Below, one piece after another: positions 39,501-52,391 of a stretch of DNA of 64,000 nucleotides (positions are counted from its first letter, which is position 1; every line of letters begins with the position of its first letter). The translations under genes were made by a program, and so were the position numbers. The stretch is from contig NC_132976.1 of assembly GCF_047496725.1 (NCBI RefSeq), forward strand, positions 7,176,001 to 7,240,000, given 5' to 3'. Source of the stretch: Anoplolepis gracilipes. Taxonomy: Eukaryota; Arthropoda; Insecta; Hymenoptera; Formicidae. The notes under the pieces are model-generated. The model saw only the letters and a program-made list of their open reading frames with translations. It was not told the origin of the DNA and did not search any database.

Positions 39501-42500
39501 GGAAATTCTTTTTTGCTTGTATAAAGTTTTCCTCCACTTGCACCATTTTAAAAGAACCGTTATTTCAACGAAATGTTATTTCACAAATTCTTTTTTCTTT
39601 CCTTTATTTTTTTTAAATGAAAATAACAATAATTAATTTAATATACAGGCGAAATGTCAAAAACGTGGACTAAAAGAATATTTTTATTATTTAATTTAAT
39701 TTGTATATTTAATTAGGTATATTTTTAAAATGCTTTTTTTGAATTCTTTCGAGAATATGTAAAATTAAAGTTATATGTATTCTATTTTTTGTAAATATGT
39801 ACATATATATATTTTTGTACAATACGTGGAAAAAAAATTACTTTTTTTTTGCTGCTATGAATCTGTATCTAAACTTGAAATGTGTATATAACCCGCAAGC
39901 TGTATTCACTTATCCATACCATCATATACACGTGAAGAGCGATTATATGGATGGGAAACATATTTCTCTGGTAGAAACTAACATAGGTACTAGGGTTTAC
40001 GCTTAACCGCAGTTTACTTTGTAAATATTGTGCTCAGAAATAGCTATAGAATTACTGTGCAAAGAAGAAAATTATATGTGCATAGTTAGAATTATTTTAA
40101 TGTACGATTAGATTTACCTCTAAATTTATAAGCTGGAAAAGCATATGAAATTTAACGTAAAACACGTTAAACTGTTAATCTCTAACGTCATAATTGATTG
40201 CTTAACTTGAATTTTATTAAAAGATTTACAATAATTGATTACGAGATAATTTTATGAGCGTATTTTTTAAATTCTTTTTAATGTATAATCTGGATACAAA
40301 ATACAAAATTAATTTACATTTTTCTCTGTTTTCAAATCAATCAATATTTCCTCAAAAACACATATATTATATATATTCGATCAAATGTATGCAATATGGT
40401 TCACATTTCTCTGGTTGCATTACATTTACACATTTTATAGATACTTGAATTTTTATGTTCTTTCCATGTTACTTTTTTTAGTCCTAAACCTGTGGCAATG
40501 CGTATGTTTTATAAGATATCTTCAGTTTTGTTGCTCAAAGATTTGTAGTGTTCTCTGCTTTATAGTTTTTTTGCAGTTGAATATATTTTATGTTTTATTT
40601 TATATTTTTAAAAATCCACAAATATATATAATACATTATATTCACATACACTTTGCTTATAATTTTCTAGTTTTATGTATTTTTTATCAAAAGTGTATTT
40701 TTTTAAAATTTTTTAATAAAATATTACAATCGATAAAAAAAAATTTAAAATTTTACAAGTTTTCTCCATATGTTAGTTTTCTTGTTCCTTTTATATTTTT
40801 TATTTATTTAATTCGGTGAAGTTGTAGAAGTTAATGTTTGATGAAATACTTCTTGAAAAAAGTTTGATTGGGTGAGGTTATCAACTCAAATACGAGATTG
40901 AGTACTCTCATTGGCAAAATTTTCCATTGCTACAGTATTATATACATGTACACGTGTACATATATTTGTTCGACAATCAGATGATGAACGACGTAACTGC
41001 GTTATTTTTACGCCACTGCTTTGCTGCGGATGCATTACGATGCTGTTATATAAAGCGAAAAATCTTTTCTTGATGTTATGCATGATATTTCAGTTACGCT
41101 CTTCATGTAGATAAGTGCTTTTAAATCACATGAGAAACTGAGAATATTTTCTCCACATAGGTTGACATGCCTTTTAGTAAAACTTGTGATCTAGCAGATC
41201 ATGTTTTAGGTAACAAGTATTTTTTTCGTACTATTTTTTAAATATTAAAATATAAATTTTATATAAATATATAAATATAAATATATATTTTAATGATATG
41301 AATAAAGAGCTTTTTTACGGAAATAATTCTTTTAATTATGAAATTATTATTTGATATCTTTATTTCATTAATAAAATAATGCATAGTATTTTTATTTCGT
41401 TACATAATAAAATAGTTTTAATATAATTATTATGATAGTTTTATTTATCAAATAAAAATATAACGAATTATACTTATTACAAAAAATATTCATGAACCTA
41501 GAGAGGGCTTGTATAGAATGGAAAATACAAAATGATATAAGTTTCAAGAGAACATTTTTCATACTTTCCATATACTTTCTTTGTAACATGCAAATAAACT
41601 TTATTCTACTTACTCTCAGGAATATCTCTTACAGTTATGCTGTAAATGCGTTTTGCATTCCTATGTTTATAAATGTGTGACACGTTTTTCAACATAATAT
41701 GATAAGTATATGTTACTTTCAAACAAAATGCTTTAAACTAAATAAGATTATTATTTCGAAGGTTTCCATATTTTTGTACGAAATGTAAAGATGCAATAGC
41801 GATAACAGAAGAACAGCATTTTTCTATTTAATTATTTCGTAATAGTCAATTATGTTGCGCGATGTAATTTCTAATTTCATCAGATTCTCCGACGCACAAA
41901 GTTTGAAGAATCTGGCAACAAATTATTTGTTATTGATACATAGTAATATAACTGAGTCTTCCCTTTATCTAGAGAGCGTCTTCGGAGATACGGAGAAGAA
42001 GGGTGGATGTAATCATCGGAAACCTCGGGGGGGTGCAAGGCAACGGGGTCTTCGAAGTCAATGGTTCTCTGTCGCGTCTTCGTTCTCCCTTGTGACCGTG
42101 CCCCCGTCAGTCTGGATTACCTTTTTTGTCATTCTTGTCACGTGTATCTTTCTCTCTTTCTTCCTCGTCTTGACCTGCCCCTCCCCCCCTCCTGCCACTG
42201 GTCCATTCTTGCGCCTCTTTCTCTTTCGTCTACGCAGTCACGACAGAAAAACATCCCAGCATTCTCTTATACACGGATCAATACTTGATTAATTCCATTT
42301 CTTGAATACAGAGATCATGAATAATCATTTATAAGGGAGTCGTGCGTTATCTGAAGGATAAATATTGTTCGGAGCCTGCGACACCCACACACACACAACA
42401 CACATACACACATACAGCAATAACGGCAGAGAGCATGCATGAGAAGAGTATATACGTATATATTTCATTAAGAGAAATATAAATTTGCAGGTATGTCATT

Positions 42501-42643
42501 TATTCTTTTGTATTTTTCCGTTTGTTCAAAGAGATATCTAATTAAGGACTTCTCTGTTTATAACGAATCGAGACAAACACCTCTATATTACAACACCGAT
42601 ATTTTTTTGCATATATTATAATTACTATTGTTTTCTTTCAAAC

Positions 42644-42698
42644 ATAAATATGTAAAATCGAAATTTTAAATATAAATATGTTAAATCGAAATTTTAAC
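42644..42698. repeat. Two-copy tandem duplication, about 28 bp unit
   Basis: The block around ATAAATATGTAAAATCGAAA is repeated immediately with a one-base change (AAA to TTAAA context). A recent small duplication in AT-rich sequence. Confidence 0.75.
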
Positions 42699-42748
42699 AG
42701 TATATTATCGCGGCTTTAAACTTTTCTAAATTTATATTAAACTTTGAT

Positions 42749-42787
42749 CTCTCTCTCTCTCTCTTCTTCTCCCTCTCTGTCTCTCTC
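42749..42787. repeat. (CT)n pyrimidine tract
   Basis: CT units with TTCTTCTCC interruption, followed 20 bases on by a T run and a TTTTACAG acceptor-like site at 42809. All three frames after that site close within about 30 bases, so no exon is called. Confidence 0.9.
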
Positions 42788-45244
42788 AACTTGTTTTTTT
42801 TTTTACAGCAAGGTTAATATGAAACCGATCTCTCCTTGATTATCCTTCATTAAAAACTTTCTTCTCGTAACCCTTTTGCTGATGAATATTTGATTAATTC
42901 CGCCTCCAGAATCCGCGAGCGATCCTACATTCGAGACGCATTCGCACCGAAAATTAAATTTCACAGACCAACACTGATTATTGCGGACGCAGGCGGTAAA
43001 CGTTTATTTTCGTCGGTAACTTTTTCTCTCAATTATTTTTTTATCTTCGCGTAATAAAGTCTTTGATTCACTCGATTAATTAAACTATTTTTATTGAAAT
43101 CTAAATTTCACAAATAATTTATTCATTCTTATGCAACATGTAATGTCACAGATGAACGCAAAAACCAAGTCGTACAATATTGATTGCTTAAAAAACTTGT
43201 GAATATTTATAAAATTTTTATTAAGTATTTAAATAAATAAAAAAATACAAAAATATTGACATGATATTATAAATTGGAAAGATAATAATGATATGATAAA
43301 AAAACCTACTAATAAATATTATATATATAGTTTGTCGTACTTTGGAATATTAATTTTCTAACAATGGGCTTACTATATTTTCAATTAAAATACATATTCC
43401 GATTTTATTGTCATTTCCACATTCTATTTCAGTAAACATATTAATATTATTATAATATAAATTTCAATGTTCTTCAACTGTCATGCATCTTTTAGTTCTT
43501 TATCATATATTTCTCTATGATTTGTGGCTTATATTTATATTTATATTTATACTCACGTTTTTGGATTTAAATTGTATCGTCGTATTGATATAAATTTAGT
43601 TAAATGGTTATCGGTTTTATACGTGTTGGTACTTGGCTTTAGAATCGCTAACATTTTACCACCGTTCTCTCTTGTATCACTTGCTTTCGCACATTTGTAT
43701 CTGCAACGACTCGCCATCATTGCGACAGGAGACGAATGACAGAACATTTATAGTGTCTAAGAAGGCTATCACAAGACTCGCCCTCAATTTTGCGACGATG
43801 GCGAACAAAGCAACTGCTGTTTAATATCTCATCCAGTGTTAATGTCCGCACTGCGAAACATTGTTCGCAGAAAATTTAATTAATAGAGGGAAATTTGTTT
43901 GAATTTAAATCGAACTACGTCAACCGTTTTAATCAGGCGGCATAATTATCTTTCCGATGAGTGCGAGGGAGTTAATGAATCTAATTACAAAAAGCCGGAG
44001 CGAATAAACATATTTTATTGCATGAATCGGATAGTTAATAGGATGATAATCCCTTCTCTTCTTCCTTCCCCTCTTACGGCGTGTAACCTAATTTACAACT
44101 TTATTTTGGAAGATACTCGCACGATAGTGCTATACTTACGATAAAACTGCATTGGCAACCATTCCATTTAGTAACGATCGCAGCGAAAATTTAATAGTCT
44201 TGTAATTAACATGCTGAATGCATCTAGAATGCATTCTACCATTAACGAGCGGAATTGAGGAAGGTTAAACAAAATTCGTTTCTCTTTAAACATTAAACAA
44301 AATTTGAATCTCTTTGTCATACTAATCGAGATTATCTCGCTACTCTATCGTTTACTCAAGAATAAATTTTCTCTTGTTATAAGATTATAAGGTAGAAAAA
44401 TTTAATAATATCAGTCAGTAAAACTTTTATTTTGAGTTTATTTCACATATGTATTTTTTCTAAAAAAAAACAATAGTTATAATTATGATATATAATAAGA
44501 AATTTAAACTAAATTTTTTATTATTTAAAAATCACAAAGAATTATATCGTTTTTTCTGCATACTAAAATTCACATTTATTATTATTATTAATATCTACAA
44601 TGCTTTTAAAATATTTAGATGCAGAATGCGTTGCATTTTCTACTAGGAAATTTTGAGGAATCAAAAACTTATGGTATTATATACTTATAGGAGCAATTGT
44701 TTCTAATCTTCAAAGCTTTTAACAGTCGATAAGACGGCGGCAGGAACATAATAAAAGCGCTATTAAGGAATCTGACGAGATCCGCTATGTAGATTAATCG
44801 TATTCCCTGACCTGCACCTCGGCTGAAGAATATCGCCAAGGGATATTAGGTATGCACGGCGAGACGCCGCGACCATAAATCAATTTGTATCCCAGCCGTA
44901 ATGTGTTCATAATTCATGCTTAGCCTAACGCAACTCTATAGGTGGGTGTTGAAAAATTAATGCAGCGAAAATGGCCGGTATTATTCCGCCCCGTTTCCGC
45001 CCAACCATTGTTCCGATTGCTGCTCGAATATCAACATCTTCGAATTTGTTATCTTACTGAGAGAGAAAGAGAGAAGAAAAAGAGAAAAAACAATCTCGTT
45101 AATTATAATAGTTAATATATATTAAACAAAGAACGTACGATTGCAAAAATATACATCACTACGAATAAACATTAATAATTAACAATAATAATTAATGTAT
45201 ATGATGTTGTCAGAAATAAATGCAACAATACACATCTATGTATT

Positions 45245-45247
<3 letters not shown>

Positions 45248-45290
<43 letters not shown>
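45248..45290. repeat. (AT)n microsatellite
   Basis: About 21 uninterrupted AT units, followed by GTATATATC. Confidence 0.95.
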
Positions 45291-45298
<8 letters not shown>

Positions 45299-46042
45299 CT
45301 TGAATTTCATTAGCCATAATTATTTTTGTTATGAATAATGGTCGCGAATAAAAAAAAATTCTTTCGCTTTTTCTATGTCACTATACCGTGTGATACACGC
45401 ACATTATGCATTATATATAAATATTTATTAATGAAAAACACTTTATTGTTGGGATAGATAATCTAATAACAAATTAATTATAATTAATTATAATTTTTAG
45501 ATGATTTTATCTCATCTCTCTTTAGATATTTACTATTTTATAGTAGCATTAACACGATATACATATATGACGTTATGATAACGGACTTCAGAGAGCATAA
45601 AAATATACTGCGATAATATTTGTCTTACCGTCACAATTGTTCTCGTTGATTTTATTAGAGTCCGCAATACGTATTCTTTGATGAATACGAGAATCCACAA
45701 TCAACAACGTTGGAAATAACCGGAGATAGGCATAGTGGTAGCATAATACCGTGCCGTCTATATATGATCTTGCTTTACGCCTGCAGCCGCTTATTCAATA
45801 ACAAGTCCGTGCACATATATCCACGTCGAATCAACATACAGATAAGTTCATTCATTCGGATCGCGGCGGATGCGCGCAACAGCAACGGCAACGTTATTAT
45901 CCGCTCGTGCAACAGCGAACACGGTTAATTCAGGGTTGTTTCGAGAGCGTGAAACGAGCCACCGCGATGTACCAGTGGGAATTGCGCGGAGTTACGCGCG
46001 CGACTCCACGTAATAGCGTAACGTTCGTGTCGTGTATTAGTT

Positions 46043-46060
46043 GTCGCGTATATACGCGAC
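46043..46060. other. 18 bp perfect palindrome in CpG-rich patch
   Basis: GTCGCGTATATACGCGAC reads identically on both strands. It sits in a CpG-rich patch at about 45940-46340, close to other CGCG motifs. A binding site for a dimeric factor is possible, but no promoter or gene start can be identified beside it. Confidence 0.6.
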
Positions 46061-46441
46061 ACGCGTCCCTGACCTGCGTTCTCTCGTATCGCTCCTCTTG
46101 TATTTTTTCTTTTTTTTTTTTTGCTTTTTTTTACGATCAATGAACGTTACCGATGACTGCCGATAATTCGATTTATGGCCGATCGACCGTCTCTCGCATT
46201 TACAGGCGCGATCGCTTTTCCGTCTTGACGCTGCAACGCAGATTGGCATCTTTTTTTCTTTTTTTTTTTCTCTCTGACTTCCCTCTCTCTTCCTCGTTTA
46301 CTTCTTTTGAACGAGAAACCTGGCCGACTGTTTTTGCGTTCCGGGAGAATCATCACAGCGTGTCGATTACTCGTAAATTACATTTTCACCGAAAGTGCCA
46401 TTAATTTTCCTCTTGAAATGGATGGCGCACGTGTCTATATG

Positions 46442-46444
<3 letters not shown>

Positions 46445-46479
<35 letters not shown>
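46445..46479. repeat. (AT)n microsatellite
   Basis: About 17 AT units. The Ile/Tyr-repeat frames on both strands here are translations of this repeat. Confidence 0.95.
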
Positions 46480-46485
<6 letters not shown>

Positions 46486-49400
46486 GTGCGTATATGTTTT
46501 GTAGATGCGTTTTCCTGTTTTTTCTCACGGACGCGTTTTTCACAATTCGCTTGTGTTTTAGGAAATGTCAAGCGTGCCTGCACACATTTCCACTATTTTT
46601 AAAAATGCTTTCTTGCTACATCTTGTACGGTCGTAAAAAATATTTCATCCGTGTACGTTCATATAACTATATCCGATATTTATGAAGCATTAGAGAGAAA
46701 AGGTGAAATGTAAATAAATAAATAAATAAAAATATATATATTTATATAATTTGCGTGCAATATTTGCATTTCCTGTCATTTTTTTCGTATCCGCATATCA
46801 ACCAATTTCGCCAGTATCGCAACTTTCTAATTGGTTTTATAACACGATACCTATATTGCGTGACTTATCGTGATAGGAAATTTCTCGTTTGCTCGTGCAA
46901 CGTGTTAATTTATTTCGAGTATACAACTTTTTTGTCAGAAAGGAAGCTAATTTCGATAGAACTGCATTTGTTTTAGTAAACAAAATCAAAAAATATTGCT
47001 GGATTAACGCGGATAATTGCAATTCTCCAAATAAGCCGGTGTGAAATTCATTCTGCGCTAAACATGATAAATCTTTTTGCATCCAGTGTTCTATTATATT
47101 TTGTAATTGATATTGGGATAACGAACACGAGTGATGAATGTTCCCAGTTGAGTAACTTGGGTATTTACAATCAATTTGTCGAATATTGATTTCATCGGCT
47201 GCTCACGTAGGCAAATTAGATTAAAAAGAAATGGAAGATCCACCTCAAATATATTTTTGTAAAATAATATATTTATAGAAGCTATTTCTAGAATCGCATT
47301 AAAAGTATTTAATTATAACGCGTTGACTTCAAAAATCCTGCCTGAGTCTTTTGTTATTTTTTATAACAAATTCTTGAAAAGAGATTATTATCTGTAAACT
47401 AAAGATTATTTGAAATTATTTGAATGTTGGGAGAATTTCAATCCCATGGAATATATACGATGATATATGAGATTTTAGCTATATAGAGAATATATATGTA
47501 TATATATGACAACATTCTAAATATAAGGCTTTCCTCTCTTATGCAGAATACTTACATTACGCGAAAAAATGACGGAATTTTCATGTTGCATACAGATATA
47601 TGTATATATATATATATGTACATGCGTAAGTAGATATGCTCGGATATTATGCGCATATGCATGTGCCATCATGCGTATGTAGATACCGTAATGGTCGCAT
47701 TCGAGGAGCAAAATCTTGGCGATGGGACGAGCGGGGCGAAGAAAACCGCAGAGGATCTACCTTGTGTTCCTAGATTTCATGCAAATTTGATACGGCTGTG
47801 ACGCAGAGTTCTTTGACGCGTCTCTCTCCGTGAGTAGATTCTCATTTGTAAAACTACCCTGTGAAAATGTCTCTGATTAGTAGCTGGGATCCGCGTCAGT
47901 ATAGAGAAATCTTGGCGCGCCCGTAGCTAAAAATTATTCAGATGGCCAACACATTTGTCAAAGGTACGCGAGCGAATAAGAATTACTATGGAAGACTCTA
48001 CGAAAAAAATTACAGTGATCTGTCCTTGGAAAATTCGTAAAAAATAAAGCGTCTACTAAAATCTGCATCTATTATACGCGAAAAATGACAAGTATTCTTA
48101 TAACCATTTTTGTAATTTAAATTTTTAGTTACATGGAAATGAGACAGGGAAGTGAGATGACTGCGTGAGACTTTGCGTGAGAAGTTCCCAGATAGAGAGA
48201 AAACTTAGACTACGTAATGTTGGCCTTTTTTTTTTCCATAATGCACTCGTGAATTGCGTCAAAATTTCCACTATTTTGGCATAAAGTTCTGTATTTACGC
48301 ACGAAGTGTAATGAACATTGTTGATTGCATGGAAACGGTACGTTTGTATCAAGATTGTGCTGAAAGAACGACGTTTTAACGACGATCGTCTAGCGAGGTG
48401 CGAGCAAAATATAGATTGAGTAGAAATTAAATGCTCTTGTATTTAGTTTGCCGCTACGCTACGGAGTAATTGTGTAGCAACGGCCGAAGCAGAAAGTTAT
48501 TATCGCGACAATTCTCGCTACGCTGCAATTCCCTGAGTATTTTGCATCAACGAACTCGAATCTTCCACGACCGCCGCCTCGAACTTTACGACTTATTACC
48601 AGGTCACATTGTGTATACCATTATACAATTTTCACGCGCGTTGCCGGAAAATGTCGCGAGTTTTATTACAATAAAAACGCAGTTCTTTAATTAACAACCC
48701 GATAAATAGTCATTTCTTGGCTTGTGATTTTTCCAATTTACAACCGCGATATATTTTTAAACAAGAAACACGGTTTATTCAACGCGAGAGTCTCACGCGT
48801 ATTTGCATAATTTATGGAAAGATTCCATTTCGAAATACAAGCAATCTTTCACTTTAAATAAAATCTTGTTAATATACCTGGTACAAAAATACAGCGAGAA
48901 TAAATTATAGTATAAGCGTAGGGCACGTTTATCGATAACTGTAGATTGATGTATGTATACAGAAAAATCAAAGTAAAGTATTCGTTAGACGAGCCTCGTT
49001 GAATTGCCGTCAGTATACGTGCGTCATACGAAGTTGGTTCACGTCGGGGCTTTAAATTATCTCGCCGGCACAGCAGGAATTGTATGCGCGCATGAGGAAT
49101 TAATGACACGGAACGATTGTCGGCGAAACGTCATTACGCCAGTCAATATTTGGTCGGGGCGCTCGTCGCTGCGTGCGACGGAAATCCTTTTTCCCGGGGG
49201 GCACAACAATAGGCGTCCCGGCAATTCCCGGCCATTGATTCCTCTACGCCAAGTACTTAGTCGCCAGGTGTAACTTCCACGATGGAGAATACGATCTCCG
49301 GTCGGCTGTCAGCCCGAAATTGATCGATAATACGCGGTAGTCGGCTTGTCGCGGTCGCCTAACATACATTTCCACGGGATCGCGTACACGCTCTTTGCCG

Positions 49401-51546
49401 CACACATGATACGCCCGCGTGAACGTCGCCGAGGTCGAGTAAAATGTCGCAGTCGGAGGTACAATTCCATTACTCGCGTTTCACACCCGCCCTCGGGTCC
49501 GCAATCGCGTTTCCAGTTCCGCGCGTCGTGTTTCTCGGCATCGTCTTTTTTCCTTCGCCGACCGCTGTCGACAAGAACTTCCTAGTGATTTCCGCTGGCT
49601 AGCTAGACTCGCGTTAATAGTTCACCGGCGAGTTCGTCGGTTATGTTCATCGAAGTCACGAATGTGATCTAATGCCGGAAAGGTGTTCGATAATGTCGAG
49701 AAAATATGATGCAGGTCGACTTGTGCAGCAAATTTGATCTAATTGATTTGCCTTTATGAATAAAGTCACGAATACAGAAATGTGCTGTGTCATTAATTAT
49801 ACGTCGCAACGCCTTAGTTTTTAGACATAGAAACAAACATAATATTTAATAAATCAGAAATAAAATATAAATCTTAATTCAGCAAATTCCAGAATTTTTA
49901 CGTTATATAATTGATGTTATTGATATTCTTTATTGCGCGAGTAATGCAGGTCAATCACAAAGTCGACTTTATCTTTACACGTTCACGTTCTTCGAATTCA
50001 ATATACGTAAAAGCGTGACGCTTTACCAGGATTATATTATCCTATGGCTATCGAATAAAAAAATACATTCATTAATACGTATTAAATCAATCGTCATCGT
50101 CTGATGGAATCAGAACGTTCTTAATTGATTTGCACAGAAATCCGGCATGGAGCGAGTCGGCTCGTATCGGTTCCACGAATTCGCTTATAATCCGATTTCG
50201 CCACAGTAAGCTGTCTGTTGGCATGTACACACAAATCTGGAAGGTAAACCCCGTAGCAAGGAGGTGATCCGCGTACGTCACGATGCAAATGTTTGCTTAC
50301 TCGGTGAGTGGAACTCGCTGGCTAGCTCGATGCAGCTAGGGGAACGCAGCTGGTACCGGACGATACTTTTCCCCGGTGTATCGAGCGTACGTTTCCATAT
50401 GAATTTCCCGAAGGACTTAAAAGGCCAGAAGGAGGCATAGAATAAGGACGGTAGAGCAAAGTGCAACAAGAAATAGCGTTGCAATCATTTCGATATTTTT
50501 TTTTTATTTTTATTTGAAACTCTCAAGTTGATTATTATGACAATTCTCTTTATTGGATCTGAAAAAAATGCAGGCGTGTCAAAAGTGTCAATAATTGTAT
50601 CCAACTGTGTATAATGTTATCTCGTATTATTGTCTCTAGTAGACGCTTTAATAAAATAAAACTACATTAATACTTTGACAGATTATTTATAATATTTTCC
50701 CCGTTTTGCGAATAATGAACTCTTAAATATATGCATTATTATAAATGAAAAACTGGCACAACATTCGCCGATTTGCTGCGCGCGCAGCATCATGCAAAGT
50801 TACAATTACCCTCGATCTTACGTAATCCTTTTGATCTTGACTAAAACCCTTGACTGGACAAAAAGCACGTATTGGGATGAGTAAAGGCGATTGTACGCGA
50901 TTTCTGTCACGCACGTTGATACCCTTGACAGAATAATCAATTGCGGATTGACTTGAACATTTATCAGATATTGCAATCCACGTTGCATCAATGACTGAGA
51001 GAATAATATTTATGCTTTCAAAAAGTGATGAAGCATTTAAAAAAAAATTACGAATGCGAAATAATGACGCAATAAGTAAATATAATATGTCAAATATAAT
51101 AAATAGGTAAATATATGTCAAAGAAAAACAACAAGTAACAATATAAAACATGAAATAAAAGAGCGTTAAGCAGTTCATGATTAAAGAAAACATCTATGAA
51201 ATCTTGTTCTTTTTGGTAATTAAAAAAAACAGCACGTGATAGAGAAAATGTGTAACTCTTTTTTTACAAAAAAAATATACAAAAAAAAAGCTGATTCCGC
51301 AAAAAATGTATACGTTTTTTTTTCGTCAGGCATATAATTTCTTTACATTTATATAAGAATACAAAACTATACTATTATATTACCGTTGACAATTATTAAG
51401 ATAATTAAAAAGATCGGGAAAGCTTTATTTAGTAAGCTTCTGAAAGGAAGAATACTCAGAATTTTACATCACTCTTCAATAAATGTACGTGAATATTCGC
51501 TTGGACCGGAACACAACCTGGTTAGATACTATGTTTTCCCACGTCA

Positions 51547-51585
51547 TACACACACACACACACACACATACATACATACACACAC
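51547..51585. repeat. (AC)n and CATA microsatellite
   Basis: About eleven AC units pass into three CATA units and back into CACAC. The His/Thr-rich open frame across it is not a gene. Confidence 0.93.
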
Positions 51586-52391
51586 TTCCGGCGGAAGTAC
51601 GCGAAGCCGACGAAGTATTTCCCGAAGCTTTTATTCTATTGAATATTCAAGAATTGGCGAACCAGCTCGTAACACCTATAGTCGTAGCCCCGAGATTAAG
51701 CGATTTAAAACACCGTAAATCTGAAAAAAAAACAGATCTGCGATTGCGACATTTATATGCGTGTGCAACAAAATAAGGATAAAGAATCATCTATTTCCTA
51801 TGCGAATCGGTAAGAAAATCGCCAGCGAGAGACGGTTAACCCTAGAATAGCGTAAAAGAAGATCTCCCCTCTCCTCTCTCGGCTTATGTGTATCTGCTCT
51901 ATACTTTCTCCTTCTTTCTCAATTTTCTCCTCTTTCTCATCTTCCTTTATCCCCTTCGTCTACGCGAATGTTTGTGCTACGTGGGTCTTATCCGTTATAT
52001 ACGGCTACGGGGTTAAAGGTGAGGAACTGGCCAGTTAGATATATTGCGTGGGTGTTGAGTTTCTACGGCGCCATTGAGATAACGGTAATCTGAGAGCTGC
52101 CCCAGTCCGGCTACCAAGATGGTAAAATTGAAAGACTTCTATCGAGAGTGGAGATTGCTCTTAGCAAGTTTCCAGTTGAAAATATCTCGACGAGAATAGC
52201 CGGCATTGAGATCTTTGTCTACACATTGCTCCTACATATAATCCTGTGAGCAGTCATGTGTCCAAGATTTAATTTCGTGCTACATCGAAGCACGAGAAGA
52301 TAGGTTTGCACGGAAGCAAGATTCAAATTTAAATACGTATTATAGGAAACCACGGAATTTCATATGAATTACATTATGAATGATTAATATC

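Larger units (their letters stand above)
31267..42000. other. Long putative intron, first part
   Basis: This starts with the GTGAGT donor of exon C. It holds a TA microsatellite at 32738-32780, a TA-flanked inverted-repeat element at 32958-33215, a (GTAG)7 repeat at 33507-33534, and AT-rich unique sequence. GC-richer patches at 34080-34560, 35000-35780, 38000-38640 and 39130-39500 contain open frames, but none shows a recognisable domain and each has competing frames. I see no exon here that I would annotate. Confidence 0.6.
42001..52391. other. Long putative intron, middle part
   Basis: Mixed AT-rich DNA with CpG-rich patches at about 45940-46340, 47690-47960 and 49000-49640. Repeats include a CT tract at 42749-42787, a 27-29 bp tandem duplication at 42644-42698, TA microsatellites at 45248-45290 and 46445-46479, and a CA repeat at 51547-51585. 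Open frames such as 50723-51193 (minus) and 49004-49273 (plus) are not recognised and have no supporting splice structure. No gene can be supported. Confidence 0.6.

Noticed and set aside
41852..42292. 146-codon frame with an apparent transmembrane segment followed by Pro-rich tail
   Set aside because: The membrane-like stretch is a translation of a CT-rich tract. Upstream there is no acceptor in the phase needed for the Ig gene, so it was not taken as its membrane exon.
50723..51193. 156-codon minus-strand frame with a hydrophobic start
   Set aside because: The hydrophobic N-terminal part comes from T-rich sequence read as Phe/Leu/Ile. The remainder matches nothing I recognise and no splice sites support it.
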